A stretch of DNA of 64,000 nt from Artocarpus heterophyllus (Eukaryota > Streptophyta > Magnoliopsida > Rosales > Moraceae): the NCBI GenBank assembly GCA_025403435.1, contig CM046351.1, positions 22,723,276 through 22,787,275 on the forward strand, in the 5' to 3' direction. Position 1 is the stretch's first letter, and every line of letters begins with the position of its first letter. Positions 11,302-24,261 of this stretch are shown piece by piece. The notes beneath the pieces were generated by a model. That model searched no databases, was not told where the DNA came from, and was given only the letters and a program-made list of their open reading frames with translations. A program made the position numbers and the translations under genes.

Positions 11302-11671
11302 GTAGAGTAATTTGTCACGGTAGTTTCTAATCTTTTACGAAATTGTAATTTTAGTCATAATTTTTTTATTTTTGATTTAACAGTCTCCAAATTTTTATTT
11401 TATTTGTTGAATGACCAATTTAATGGTTAAACCGTTAATTTTAGAGACCAATTTGTCACATTTTTTATAACTCTGAGACCTCTTTGTCACTTTATAATAA
11501 CTTTAAGGACCATTTTGTCATATTTTTTAGTCTAAAATTAACTGTTTAATCGTCAAATTAGTCTTTTAGTGACTAAAATAAAAAATAAAAGACTGATAAA
11601 TCTAAAATAAAAACTTAAAGTTTAAATATTTATTTTTGTGAAAGATTAAAGACTATTAAAGTAATTTACTC
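11302..11671. mobile_element. MITE with long terminal inverted repeats
   Basis: The left arm (GAGTAATTTGTCACGG, then TCTAATCTTTTACGAAA) pairs with the reverse complement of the right arm (GAGTAAATTACTTTA, then CTTTAATCTTTCACAAAA) over about 50 bp. The direct repeat TATTTTA flanks it (11295-11301 and 11672-11678). The interior repeats a GACCAATTTGTCACATTT / GACCATTTTGTCATATTT phrase. There is no coding capacity. The long arms and a 7-9 bp duplication would suit a Mutator-type MITE, but this is inference. Confidence 0.7.
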
Positions 11672-11678
11672 TATTTTA

Positions 11679-14418
11679 CAATAAATATAAGAAAAAATAT
11701 ATGCATTTGGTATTTTAGGAATCATCTCGGGAAACAATTGATTCCATCAAGTGGATCACAATTTTTGAGACAGATATATAAAGCGAGATGTGTTTCGGAT
11801 GCTGCTTCCTCACAGTTCAAACAGCGAAACGTTTTTTTCACTTCTCACTGCCACATGTCACAGGTTTATTGGTTGTCTTCTTCCAATTACCCATCTGTCT
11901 TTAGACGATTTGTCAAAGAAACAGGCTCTTATGGGTTGGGCAGCATGGAATTCTACCAGAGAATGAACAAAAAACCATGGCGGGACCCACAGGAATAACC
12001 CATGCTGCAGTTCAAGGCGTGTGCTTCTCACGCTTGCATGCTATTGATTGACCAGGCGCTGGGTCGTTAAGCAAGTGGGACCCGAGCTAGTTAAACAAAT
12101 AATAACCAATTTTTTTTCAAATGCCTGCAAATATGGATGTCAGGGAGTAAAAGGAATCTTTTTACTTAACTTTGCTTTAACAATCTCATCATGCAAATGC
12201 ATCAGCAAAAGAAAGAAGAGGGTGCCAATTAAGGTAAAAAAAAAGAGAGACAGAGCTTGATGTGATGCATCTAACAATGCAAAGAAAATAAAAAAAAATG
12301 ATAAAATGAGAAATTGTTCTCACCGAAACAAAGAGAAAAAGAGGGAGAGAAAACAAAAAAAATCATGTTCACAAAAGTGACAGCATACAGTTTATGGGTA
12401 CGTTTGGTATGAATATTTGAGTAAAATATTTAAATAAAAATTTAAATTTTTGTGAAAAAAATTACTGTAGTAAAATGATTCGAACCATGATTTGAAAACC
12501 CGAACAAACACACCATATATATATATATATATATATATAGGCAATACTCCACTAATCTTGTTCCAAATATAAATATAATTTAATTCCGATTTAGTTGTAC
12601 GAATATAATCTTATCCAGATGTAATCTTATATGTCCAAGAATTCAAATTCAAATAAATAAAACAAACAAAACTAAAAATAGAAACTCTTCAATGACGTTT
12701 ATTACCAAAACAAAAATGAAAACTCTTCTCTGATTCTCAATAATTGAATCTGTTCGCAAAATTTGTGACAAATACTGAGAAATTTCAAAATTTAAATCAC
12801 TTAACAGGGTACGTTGATAACTCCATAATATATATATATATATAAAGGGAGAGCTCAGCCACAATCTTCTAAAATTTTTCCTAAAATTAAATTGTTTTAT
12901 CATTTTATTCTATTTCATAACTATCATTTATTTATCAGAATCAAAAAGTTTCTCTTCTACCAAGAGATTGTCATTAAAAAATTATTCTTATAATCTTGAA
13001 TGGTCAAATTAACTTAATAAACTCCTAGGCTCTTGATTTAGTGAGGTGAAATTATGTTGTGTGGAATATTAGAACATTTATTTTATTTGTTTCTTTATTT
13101 TGAGATCTATGAGATGACGCGTCTTGATTTCATACGTTAGGTGCATGCGCTATTCGTCATAGTTCATTGTGTTTTATGCAATTTTTTAAATTTAAAACCC
13201 TTTAAATATTTTATTAGTTCTTTTATAATTTGGCATTTTTTTTTTGCATGCATGCCAAAATTCTAGCCTATATATATATATCCTAATGGAAAATAATTTT
13301 TTTGATGGGGATGGAAAATAAATTTGTAATTAATAAAATCACTCTTACAAATTGATAAAAAATAACTCTCATAAACATATTTATTTTTCAAAACTGCCTT
13401 TCTTAAATAATTTTTCTTTTTCTATAGATGTCTCTATTTAATCTTTGTTCTAAAATCCTCTCAAATGCCTTTTTTTATATAGACCCTATAAATATCTTTA
13501 ATATATTTACCGATAATATAAAAAAATAGGTTTCGGCTGAGATATATTTACCGATAACATAAAAAATAGGTTTTAGCTGATGCTCTCGAAGCGCTTAAAA
13601 CACAAAAATTTTTTATTTTCTTTTTTTTTCCTCTTTCTCTTTTCTCCCATTTTCTTTCATATTCTTTTACTTTTTGTTTTTGCCATACATATTTGTTTTT
13701 GCTCATTCTTGGCTTATTTTTTTATATATTTATTTTTTACTCTTAAATTTTTTTTACTTTTTTTGAGAAAGAATTACATATTATACCATACTTTTAAAAG
13801 TTATATTTATTAATGTCATATTTAAAAATATATATACCATATTATTATTTATATTATATGTTAAATTATGGCACAAACTTAACTTCTGTAACATCTTAGA
13901 TGCAATATTTATAAAAATTCTCATGATTTTGTTGACATTTTAATGCTGCTTTCCAACTAGTAATAAAATAAAGTAACATCGACTGCGAAAAGTAGAGATT
14001 TGTTCTGCGTAGTCGTGTGAAGGAACACTCGAATTGGAAGGGAAAGCTGTGTCATCCAAATCTCGATCAACTTTGAATGATAATATATACATTTTGTTTT
14101 TGTATGTGTATATATATATATATATATATAGTTTGTATGTAATGTAACCGATTGTAATTCTAAAGGTTTCCAATTGAAACCAATCAATTTTTTAACGGTT
14201 TTGAATTCTAATAGTCTCCTATTTATGTTTTCATTAAAACATCAATTAGAGCACTAGTAACTGATTTTTTTTGGGTGCTATATATTTCCTTGATGGAAGG
14301 AAATGAAAGGTAGCAGAGAAAACAAAAATTTTTCACGTTCTTGTTGAACACAAGTTTGGTCCCTATCACCTTTCTCTCATCCAGTTTTATACACTATCGT
14401 ATTGAGTGCTTGGGTGAT
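11679..14418. other. Intergenic stretch between MITE and copia element
   Basis: No gene is supported. It holds a probable diverged copy of the dispersed repeat family at about 12394-12513 (GGTACGTTTGGTATGAATA to CCGAACAAACACACC). AT microsatellites lie at about 12514-12539, 12826-12845 and 14108-14130. A direct repeat of about 42 bp (TATATTTACCGATAA, then AAATAGGTTT) lies at 13502-13585, and there is a long T-rich tract near 13610-13760. The segment 11720-12260 is more balanced in composition but its open frames are short and unfamiliar. Confidence 0.5.
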
Positions 14419-14423
14419 AGAAG

Positions 14424-14892
14424 TGTTAGATCAAAATCCAATATATATGGGCTAATATATTAAATAAATGTGAATTAAAGACTATCAAATAAGGTTACCC
14501 AATTAAAAGTGATCAATTTGGGTTTTGGGCTTTTAATGTATCACTAAGTGTGGGCCTCCTATGTGTAGAGACCAAAATTATAATTACTAATTTTATGATG
14601 GGCTAAATTAGTAATTAAGTATAATTGCTAGGGTTTAGCAATTATATAAAGGGGTTATGGTCCCCAAGTCAGTACGTACATTATTTTTCTATTACCCATC
14701 TACAGAGAGATTACAGAGCATTCTGATAAGGAGGATTTACGTACCAGACTTGAAAGATCCTTAACCAAAAGAGTCAAGAATCACATTCCATCAATGGATT
14801 CAGGTTAGCTTCCGTATCTTATTAATATTCTTGATGATTTGACATGAACGATCCTGGGTGATGATGGTTTTCATCACAATTTTATTCTAACA
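14424..14892 (+). repeat. Copia 5' LTR
   Basis: It starts TGTTAGATC and ends TTATTCTAACA, with TATATAAAGG near 14643-14652 as the likely promoter TATA box. It matches the 3' LTR (29980-30448) in length and almost everywhere in sequence. Confidence 0.95.
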
Positions 14893-14894
14893 AG

Positions 14895-14908
14895 TGGTAT
14901 CTAGAGCC
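14895..14908 (+). promoter_or_regulatory. Copia primer binding site (initiator tRNA-Met type)
   Basis: Two bases after the 5' LTR is TGGTATCTAGAGCC. It matches the usual TGGTATCAGAGC of plant elements primed by initiator methionine tRNA, apart from an extra T. Confidence 0.8.
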
Positions 14909-15329
14909 TCTTCATGTTAAATCATTGGGAATCAAAATTTTTTTTTATAGATGTGATTCTCATAAAAATTCTCAAATTTAACGATCTATAATTTTTTTAA
15001 ATTGTTAAATTTGAGAACAATTGGTTGAAGAAATTTTCTGTTTTGATTGTTTGAACTCCTTTATACGGCACGTTTGCTGAAAAGAAAAGTAACATCAATT
15101 ATGTAATGTTGCCGAGAGAACATCAATTTTCTGTTTTTGTGTTTTGATTGCTTTCACGACTTTGTTGCCGAGAGAACAAAAAAGAAAAGGGAAAAATAAT
15201 ATAATATAAAATAAAATAACGTTATTAACGTTTCACTGTATTCTTCCCTTGGTTTATGTGTATCGCACGGAGCTCAAAAATCGTGATTTACGTTTCTGGC
15301 TTTTTTGGTTCGGGAATAAGGGAAGACTG

Positions 15330-15910
15330 GTAGCATCCTTACTGCCGCCGGCGAAGGGACTCCGGTGACGACCATGAGGCTACGCCGGAAAGACTCTGGC
15401 CACGGCGGAGCAAGAAAGCGATAGCCACAGAGGCCACTGCATAAAAAAAAAAAGTGGTTATTTTTGTCAGCGGCTGGACCTACGACAGCCGGCGTCGACC
15501 GTGTCTGGAGGTCACGCCGGAGTAGAGCAGCTGCGGCCGCTTGGCCGCAGCACTGGGGCGGCGGCCTTCACCCAGGGGTCGAAAGACCCCTAGGGTTGCT
15601 TAGGGAAGGTCTGGGCTTCGACCCAGACCTGAGGCTCTTTACACGGGCCCGATTGGGCCCGCGATCAGTCCCAACCTAGGGATTCAAACCCCTGGGTTAC
15701 CGCCAAAAAAAAAAAGAAGGAAATACACAGGTCGGGCCCGTGACTGGACAAAGCAATTCATACACGGGCTGGGCCCGTGACCGGTCAGTCCCCAGGGGTT
15801 GACCCCTGGGTGACCAAAAAAAAAAAAAAGAAGAAGAAGGAAATAAAGGGGGGGCTGGGTTAGGATCAGGGTAGGGTTCTCCGGACCCGGTCCAGCCCCG
15901 ACCTTGTCAA
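15330..15910 (+). repeat. GC-rich duplicated modules in the copia leader
   Basis: The leader is unusually GC-rich, with several CGCCGG and GGCCGC words. Two related modules occur at about 15650-15725 and 15772-15850. Each has GGGCCCG, then CAGTCCC, an inverted CCAGGGGTTGACCCCTGGG-like hairpin (the first copy is diverged), a run of A, and AGAAGGAAATA. The function is unknown; structured leaders can serve in packaging or translation, which is inference here. Confidence 0.6.
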
Positions 15911-16408
15911 TATTGACCTTGACCAAAAATTTTTTATTTTCATTTTTTTTATTTTTTAATTTTGGTCATTTTTTGGTGCAATTTTAAATTCAAATATTGG
16001 TATTTTATATATATTTTGAGATGAATTAATTAAAGCAACATGTCACCAAAGTGGCCTCTCTTGTGGAAATTAATTTGTTTTGAAATATAAACGGTTGTGT
16101 TCATGTAATTTATGTGAATATTGACCGGCCCAAAGGAAGGCAATATTTGACAGAATTACATGTACACATGTGGTGATAAACACGTGATGATTATTCGGTT
16201 TTACATGTAAGCAATAGATCAGCCCAAAGGAAGATTTATTGTTTGACATGTTCTTATTGTCAATGTTTGATTACTACACCAAGATATCACTTACAAGTTA
16301 ATATTTCTGTCCAAATACTAAATATTAATGGAGTGCCCGATATCTTGAGATGGGGTTACCTTTATTTGGATTTATTATTGTTATTAAGGATTCTTATGTG
16401 AGCTTGTT

Positions 16409-17396
16409 TTGGTTTTGTTTATTTTGTTCTCTGTTTCAGCTACTAGTTCTGCCTCTAATATTACTGCCAACATCAATTCAATTCCTATGCTGAATGGTAG
16501 AAACTTCAAATCATGGCAAGAGAACCTCCTAATAGTTCTCGGAGTCATTGATCTCGACCTTGCGTTAAGGGTTCCTTTTCCCGCACCTCTTACAGATAAC
16601 AGTTCCTCTGATCAAAAGAAGGACATGGAAAGGTGGGAAAAGTCAAATCGCATGTGTATGATGATCATGAAGAAGGCCATTCCAGAAGCATTCAGGGGCA
16701 CTATATCGGAAACGATAAAGACAACCAAAGAGTTCCTTGAGGACATTGAGAAGAGATTTGCCAAAAATGAAAAGGCTGAAACAAGTACACTTTTGGCAAA
16801 CCTCATCTCAATGAGATACAAAGGTAAGGGGAACATTAGGGAGTACATCATGGAGATGTCTCATCTTGCTTCAAAATTAAGAGCACTTAAGCTTGACCTT
16901 TTTGAGGATTTGCTAATGCATTTGGTTCTTATATCTCTTCCTGCACATTTCAGTCAGTTTAAGGTGAGCTATAACTGCCAAAAGGAGACTTGATCTCTTA
17001 ATGAGCTCATCTCACATTGTGTGCAAGAAGAGGAAAGGTTGAAGCAAGAAAAGACCAAAAGTGCTCACTTGGCTAATACTTCCAAGGACAAAGGGAAGAA
17101 AAGGAAGAAGGATAAGGAAGCTGCAGTTACGGCACCTCAAAAGAAGCAACAAAAGAGACCGGTTGATCCGGAAGGTACGGGTTGTTTCTTCTGTGGAGCT
17201 GCAGGACTTAAGAAGAAGCATTGCACCAATTATCACGCTTGGCGTGCTAGAAAAGATATGCTTCTTAATTTGGTTTGTTCTGAGGTTAATTTAACTTCGA
17301 TACCTGAACACACTTGACAGATGGATTCTGGTGCAACCACTCACATCAGTGTGTCTATGCAGGGATGGTTGAGATGCCGAAAGCCAACTGATGGTG
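16409..17396 (+). pseudogene. Copia gag and start of protease (upstream half of split polyprotein)
   Basis: The frame carries a UBN2-type gag domain (SIPMLNGRNFKSWQENLLI from the ATG at 16487, through KAETSTLLANLISMRYKG). A lysine-rich stretch and a zinc knuckle CFFCGAAGLKKKHC follow. The knuckle has Leu where CCHC expects His, so metal binding is probably lost. TGA stops lie at 16991-16993 and 17315-17317. After the second is the protease signature DSGATTHIS, and the gypsy element then cuts the frame at 17396. The nearest upstream in-frame initiators are non-ATG: VSATSSAS is preceded by GTT, where relatives usually start, so the native ATG may be mutated or lie elsewhere. A splice-acceptor-like CTCTGTTTCAG at 16429-16439 sits at this point. 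Confidence 0.88.
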
Positions 17397-19545
17397 TGTC
17401 ACGACCTAGAGTACGGGAGGTGACGTGGCGGATTATTTAAATTAATTAAAAGGGTATTTAATTAAAAATCAAGAGTTAAGGGGTTTGAAGTAAATATAAA
17501 ACGTGAAAATTTAAAGAAAACCATTACATGGATAATTAATATAAAAGAATAAACATAGCGAGTATGGGTTCCACAAACCCACAACTTGTGCACACATATG
17601 GTACTGACAATATCATAAATACAATCACAGTCCAAGTACAGATAAAGTTAAGTTCTTACAAGCCTTGATTTAAATAATACAAATAAATTTACTAGTCCAT
17701 CTATTGCTCCTAGGTCCTGTCCGATGAGTCCTCTCCAAACCTAAATGGAAAACCACCTAGAGGGGGAAAAATTTAAAACAAACAAAACGTGAGCGAAAGG
17801 CTCAGTAGGACTGTGTTTTATAAAATAATTTAATTTAAAAAAACATTTCATTATTCAGGAATTATTTAAAAGAAATCTTAAATAAATAAATTTGAGTAAA
17901 ACCATTCCTACCTAGAACAGTTTACTCGTACAACCAGTAATATCATTTTCCTTTCCTAGGCAAACCATAATAATATCACCACCATAGTGGCCCAGCTAGG
18001 TTTCGGGACCTGCCCCCAAGGTCGATCGCTACACGACCCGATCTCTGATATGGCATCATGCCTATATGTTTATTATCATCATCATTCAAAACCCAGTTAC
18101 CGAGTGTTGTCATTTACATTCATTATGAAGTTCATTTCAGTTTACGGTATAATAAAATATAACCGATAAATTCATTTTCAAACAACCGTTGAAAACATTT
18201 TAATAGAAATCCTTTTCAAAGCCAAATCATTTCGAAACTAGGCTACCAAGAAAATAGGGTAGAAGTCCTACCTCAATACTCGTGCCGGTACCCCACACCG
18301 TAATCCCGGTCCGCTATACGTTAGCTCCACGGAACCACGAACGATCCTAGATACCAACTAAGTCGATCAATATCTAGTTCAAGACATTCTATGTTACTAA
18401 ATCATTTCATGATGTCCTAGTGTGCCATTTGTATCTTTAAAATTATTCTATAAGGTTGGAATTTAAATCGAGGTTCAAAACAGTGAAAACGGGTGAAAAG
18501 TCACAAAATTTTCCATGCTTCGGTCGGTCTGCCGGACTCCCTGCTTTGGTCGGCCGAACTGTGTAGTTCGGCCTGCCGGAAGCCAAGTCCGATCGGCCGA
18601 TCATTCCCCAGGTTCGGCCTGCCGGGCAAAAGAACACCGGCTTGCCGATCCCTATTCCGGCCTACCGAACACGTGGTCCGGCCTATCAAACTGGGAAAAC
18701 CTAGAAATCCAGCCACGGGTTTTTCGATCCCCAAAATTCAAATTTTGATTCTAACCTATTTTTCTCAAATCCCGGGCATGGAAAACAATCATAGTTGATA
18801 GAAAAACATGCTAGAACACATTTGGACTCATTCAAACAAGATTTAAGCTCAAAAATCTCAAAAATTCAAAAATGAGAAAATAGGGAGAAAAATGAAAAAT
18901 CTTGAATCCAATCATTTTTTCTTCAATCTAAGCTTAAATTCTAGTTGTTCTAAGTTCATTTAGCTCAAATCAAGGGTTTTCTAGGCTTAAACAAACCTAG
19001 ATTTCAAAAATGCACAAAACTGAAAATTTGAAAAAAAGTTTAGAAATTTCAAAACTAACCTCGAATCGAAGCTTCAATCCGCGTTCTCGGTTGCCAAATC
19101 ACATTCCCGAGCTTCCTCCTCGCTAACCCGAAGCTTGGATTCGAATTTGATTCAAAAATTTTGAGAGAGAATTTGAGAGAGAAGAGAGGGTCTCGGGTGA
19201 AAGAGAGAAAGAGAGAGAGAGAGTGAAATCAGGGAGAGTGAGGAGAGAGGAGGAAGAGAGAGAATAAATAGAGAGAAACGGTGGGCAGTTTTACTGTGCA
19301 AAAACCAAATGCCACCCACGGTTTTGTAAAACGGAATATTTTTAACATTTTACAAATTGTTGTGTTTTAAAACTCAAAACATCATTTTAAAACAATAAGA
19401 AATCATTTGAATTCATCAAATTAACAAAACAACTAAAAATTCAAAAATCCAACCAAGTAATCAAATTAATGTTGAAACATTAATTATGGCACACTAATTT
19501 ATCATTCATATTATAATAACATTAAATAAATTCCGGGGCGTTACA
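17397..19545 (-). repeat. Gypsy 3' LTR (left copy)
   Basis: On the plus strand it runs from TGTCACGACC to GGGGCGTTACA. It includes a GA/CT-rich tract near 19158-19280, with AATAAATAG nearby that gives a TATA-like box on the minus strand, and the GC-rich palindrome array at about 18520-18690. Confidence 0.93.
18520..18690. repeat. GC-rich array of short palindromes in the left gypsy LTR
   Basis: About seven imperfect units of roughly 20-28 bp contain TTCGGCCTGCCGGA, TCGGCCGA or CGGCCTACCGAA-like words. They are separated by short spacers inside an otherwise AT-rich LTR. The differences from the right LTR copy are largely C/T and G/A changes. Confidence 0.8.
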
Positions 19546-19562
19546 ACTCTCCACCCCTAAAA
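19546..19562 (-). promoter_or_regulatory. Gypsy polypurine tract
   Basis: Read on the minus strand, TTTTAGGGGTGGAGAGT directly abuts the 3' LTR, the expected primer position for plus-strand synthesis. Confidence 0.8.
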
Positions 19563-19594
19563 GAAATTTCACCCTCGAAATGTACATCTCATTT

Positions 19595-22500
19595 TCAGAA
19601 ACAAAACAAATGCAGATACAATTCCCGCATACTCGATTCTAGTTCCCAAGTGGCTTCATCAACCCCGTGATGTTACCACACGATCTTTACCAACGGTATC
19701 TCACGACGGCGCAAACTAATTACTTTTCGTTCGATGATTTGAATCGGCACCTCCTCGTACGTCGTATCTTCCCGAACCTGAATATCGTGAAATGAAACTA
19801 TCTTACCCTGCTCAAGCGGACACTTCCTAAGCATCGATACATGAAACACCTCGTGAACATGAGAAAGTTCAGGCGAAAGATCAAGCTGATAAGCAATCAC
19901 ACCAACACGCTGAGTGATCTCGAACGGCCCAATATACCTCGGCGTGAGCTTCCCACTCACCCCAAATCGCATAGTTCCCTTACGAGGCAATACCCTTAAG
20001 AGAACAAAATCTCCAACCGCGAACTCTAAGGGTCTACGTCTCCTATCCGCGTAACTCTTCTGTCGACTCTGAGCTGCCCTCAACCGATCTCGAATCACGA
20101 CGACTTTCTCATTGCTATCATGGGTCTCATCTGGCCCAAGAATAACCCTATCTTCCGGCTCGGCCCAACACACAGGTGACCGACACGGTTGCCCATACAA
20201 CGCCTCAAACGGTGCCATACCGATACTCGCCTAATAGCTATTGTTATATACGAACTCCGCTAGATGCAAACATTGCTTCCAGTTCTCGCCGAAGTCCAAC
20301 GCACATGCACGCAACATATCCTCGAGAATCTGAATAACTCGCTCAGACTGCCCATCAGTCTGAGGAAGAAACGCCGTACTGAAGTTCAAATCTGTACCTA
20401 AAGCCTCTTGAAAACTCCTCCAGTACTTAGCATTAAACCTGGTGTCTCGATCAGAGGTGATGAACAAAGGAACTCCATGCAACCTCACAATGTTCTACAG
20501 ATACAAATCCCCGAGAATCTTCCTTGAACACGTCGACCTAAATGGAACGAAATGCGTCGATTTCGTCAACCTGTCGACCGCGACCCAAACTGCATCATGC
20601 CGTTGCTCCGTCCTCGGCAACCCTATGAGAAAATCCATCGTCACATGCTCCCATTTCCACCCTGGAATAGGAAGCGGCTGAAGCTGAACTGCAGGCTTCT
20701 GATGCTCGGCTTTCACCTGAAGACATGTCGAACACTTGGCCACGTACTCTCGAACATCTTTCTTCATGCCTCTCCACCAATACTGCCTCTTCAAATCGCG
20801 ATACATCTTTGTGCTCCCTGGATGAATAGCGAACTGAGACCTATGAGCTTCATCCAAAACGGCTTGCGTCACCTCGGCAATAGCTGGAACTGCAAGACGC
20901 TCCCAGAAATACAACTATCCATCTGCATGCACGCTCCATTCTTCAAACTGCTCCCCGTTCTAAATCCGCGACCAAATCCCCTGCAAATGCCGATGCTGCC
21001 ACTGACTTTGCTTCACCATCCGAACAAGAGCTGGGGTTGCTTCCACATGATATACCGAAACTCGATCATAGTCTTCATGATATCGTAGCCTAAACTCGCT
21101 CACCGTCGCATCCCTGCTCCAGTCCTCAAAAGCCAAACAAGCGAGAATCCCTGAAGACTTCCTACTAAGCGCATCCGCGACCACATTAGCTTTCCCAGGA
21201 TGATATTGCAACACAAAATCATAATCCTCCATATACTCTACCCACCTACGCTGCCTCAAATTAAGATCCCTCTAAGTGAACAAATACCTCAAACTCTTGT
21301 GATCGGAGAAGACCTGAAACGACGCTCCATACAAATAACACCTCCAAATCTTCAGCGCGTGAATCACCGCTGCGAGCTCTAAATCATGAGTAGGATAATT
21401 TCGCTCGTGAGGTCGTAGCTGTCTCGATCCGTATGCAACTACACGTCTATGCTGCATCAACACGCACCCAAGTCCGTGCCCTGAAGCATCCGTATAAACC
21501 TCATACGGCTTGTCACTGCTAGGAATAACTAACATTGGAGCTGAAGTCAACCGGTTCTTCAATTCCTGAAAAGCAAGCTCACAATCTTCATTCCACTCAA
21601 ACCTGATATTTTTCTTGATCAATCTCATCAACGGAGCTGCAATCTTCGAAAAATCCTTTACAAATTTCCTGTAATAACCTGCAAGACCTAAGAAGCTGCG
21701 AATCTCTGCTACATTCCTTGGCCGTTCCCACTCCACTATTGCCTCAATCTTGGACGGATCCACAGAAATACCATGCTCCGAGATGACATGACCCAGAAAC
21801 TTGATCTCAGTCAACCAAAACTCGCACTTTTCCCTATTAGCATACAACTAGTGCTCACGCAGAGTCTGAAGCACGATCTGGAGATGCTGCTCATGCTCCT
21901 CCCAAGTCTTAGAATACACAAGAATATCATCGATGAACACGATCATGAAATGATACAGATACGGCCTAAATATCCTGTTCATCAAATCCATGAAAGCTGT
22001 CGGAGCATTCGTTAACCCAAACGACATAACCAGAAACTCAAAGTGCCCATACCGAGTCCTAAAAGCTGTCTTGGGAATATCCTCTTCCTTAATCCTGAGC
22101 TGATGATAACCCGACCACAAATCAATCTTTGAGAAGTACCGCGAACCTCCCAACTGATCAAACAACTCATCAATCCTAGGCAAGGGATACTTGTTCTTCA
22201 CCGTAACACGATTCAGCTACCGATAATCCACACACAACCTGAGACTCCCATCATGCTTCTTAGCAAACAAAATTGGTGCTCCCCATGGAGATGTGCTATT
22301 TCGAATATACCCTTTATCAGTAAGCTCCTGAAGTTGCTTCCTCAATTCCTTCATTTCTGTCGGCGCCATCCGATAAGGTGCCATAGAAATCACTGCTGTC
22401 CCTGGAAACAACTCGATACCAAACTCAATTTTTCGATGCGGTGGTAATCCTGGCAACTCGTCGGGGAAGACATCCTTGAACTCATCAATCACCGAAATCG

Positions 22501-24173
22501 CTACACTGCCACTCGAAGCATAGGGCTCGCAATCTAGATTGGCAAGAAAAGCACAACAACCTAGATTCCTTCGCCCTCTTAGACACGACTTCATGAGACG
22601 CTCACTCATTAACCAATCACCACCACCCTGGTAAGTGATCATCGTCCCCCTATCAAATACTAGGGTCACTTTTCTAAGTTGGCAGTCCACTACTGCCTTA
22701 TACCGGGACAACCAATCCATTCTTAGAATCACATCATAGGAGCTCATGGGGAGTATAATCAAATCACTTTTCAAAATCTCATCATCAATCTTTATTTTAC
22801 AAGATTTACACATACAATTTACACACACCCGCCCCAAGGGAGAAGTTATAACTAAGGGTTCATCGAACTCTTTTATCTCTAATCCCAAGGCATGTACAAA
22901 AGAACTCAAAATGAGAGGCACCAGTATCAAATAAAACACGAGCTAAAGATCTAGAAACCAAGATCGTACCGTCGACAACCGCGTTACCAACGTGGGAATC
23001 TGAACCTCCAGATGCCATTGCATGAACCTGCACTAGTGCCTTTCCTTTTCCTCTACCAACATTACTAGGTCCAGGATTATTCTGCCGCTGCTGCTGAGAA
23101 GGAGACGACTGCACGCTACCTATACTCGACGCTCGATACTGAGGGACACTGCGCTGGAAATGCTGCGGTTGCTGCCCCCGTGCCGGATATGAGAACTGCT
23201 GAGGAGAGAACTGGGGATACTGCAACTGCGGGTACTGCTGATGTGGAGGTAGGGTCTGAGGCTGAGACTGACGACTGGCATCCTCCCAGGTCTGAGATCC
23301 AAGACGGGCACTCCTGATCGGGCAATTCCTCTTGATGTGTCCGGGCTGCTGACAGAAATGACAATGAAAGCTGTAGGGATTGCTGCGCCTGCTGCCAGAC
23401 GAACTGCTGCTACCACTGGTCGCGCCACCCTGCTTGCTCTTCCCCAGAGTTGGACGGCTACTGGTGCTCTTCCTATCGCTCCTCTGTGGTCCTCCTGAAG
23501 CCTTGGCTCGGTCCTCACAATACTGCACATAATCATTCTCCATGGATATCACCGACGACACAAGCTCTTCAAAACTCCTAAGCCGCAGAGCAACCAACTG
23601 TCACCGAATAGGAGCCTTGAGCCCTTCCTGAAACTTAATACACTTCTCACGCTCCGATGCCACCGCTGATGGAGCAAACCTAGCAAACTCATTAAACCTT
23701 GCCTCATACTCCCGAACTGACATATCACCCTGATGCAATCTATAGAACTCAGCTGCCTTCTGATCTCTATACCCCTGCGAAAAATATCGATCATAGAACA
23801 GCTCCTCGAACCTGTCTCAACTGATATCACCACCGCGCTCCAAACACTTAGCTTGTTTCCACCAAGTGTTAGCGCCACCCTCGAGCTTATACGCAACAAA
23901 CTCCACATGATACTCCTCAGGCACACCAAGGGTATCCAAATATTTCAAAACCGAATTCAGCCAATACTCTGCTAACTGCGGATCTCCATTACCATCAAAA
24001 GTCGAAATAGACGCCCACCAGAATTCCTTAAAATACGCATGCCGACTACAAACATTAGAATCTTCTGGTCTAGCTCTGGCTGCCATCTGCCGAAAAGCCT
24101 CAAACATAGACCTTATCATGCCCTCATCATTTCCGAACTCGACGTCAGCTGTCGAACGACATCTAGGTGCCAT
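19595..24173 (-). pseudogene. Gypsy gag-pol polyprotein, broken
   Basis: Translation begins with the ATG at 24173 (MAPRCRSTADV). Gag (about 24173-23000) includes a retrotransposon-gag core and a zinc knuckle CHFCQQPGHIKRNC near 23330-23372. The protease motif DTGAS is at 22914-22928. A frameshift just after it, between about 22880 and 22912, moves the reading to the frame of 22939. The RT has FIDDILVYS (about 21909-21936), and RNase H has [13 protein letters not shown]. Integrase has the HHCC finger (about 20850-20730) and acidic residues in VTMDFL, TSDRDTRF and DGQSERV. Stops lie at 23817, 23601, 22217, 21848, 21272, 20960, 20915, 20495, 20231 and 19673. The final stop is TGA at 19597-19595. 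Almost all premature stops fit CAG/CAA to TAG/TAA or TGG to TGA. Confidence 0.92.
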
Positions 24174-24261
24174 TCTCTCACTTTTGAAAACAAAATTTGG
24201 ACTGTCAGAGGTATTTTATTGTCAAACCTATGTGTGCACAATTCCCAAGGTTCATAACCTT

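Noticed and set aside
13940..14187. Minus-strand frames with YIYIYIYIY
   Set aside because: They are translations of an AT microsatellite.
18443..18798. Open frames across the GC-rich array in the gypsy LTR (also 25387-25642)
   Set aside because: They lie in an LTR, are open on both strands because of the repeat composition, and differ between the two LTR copies.
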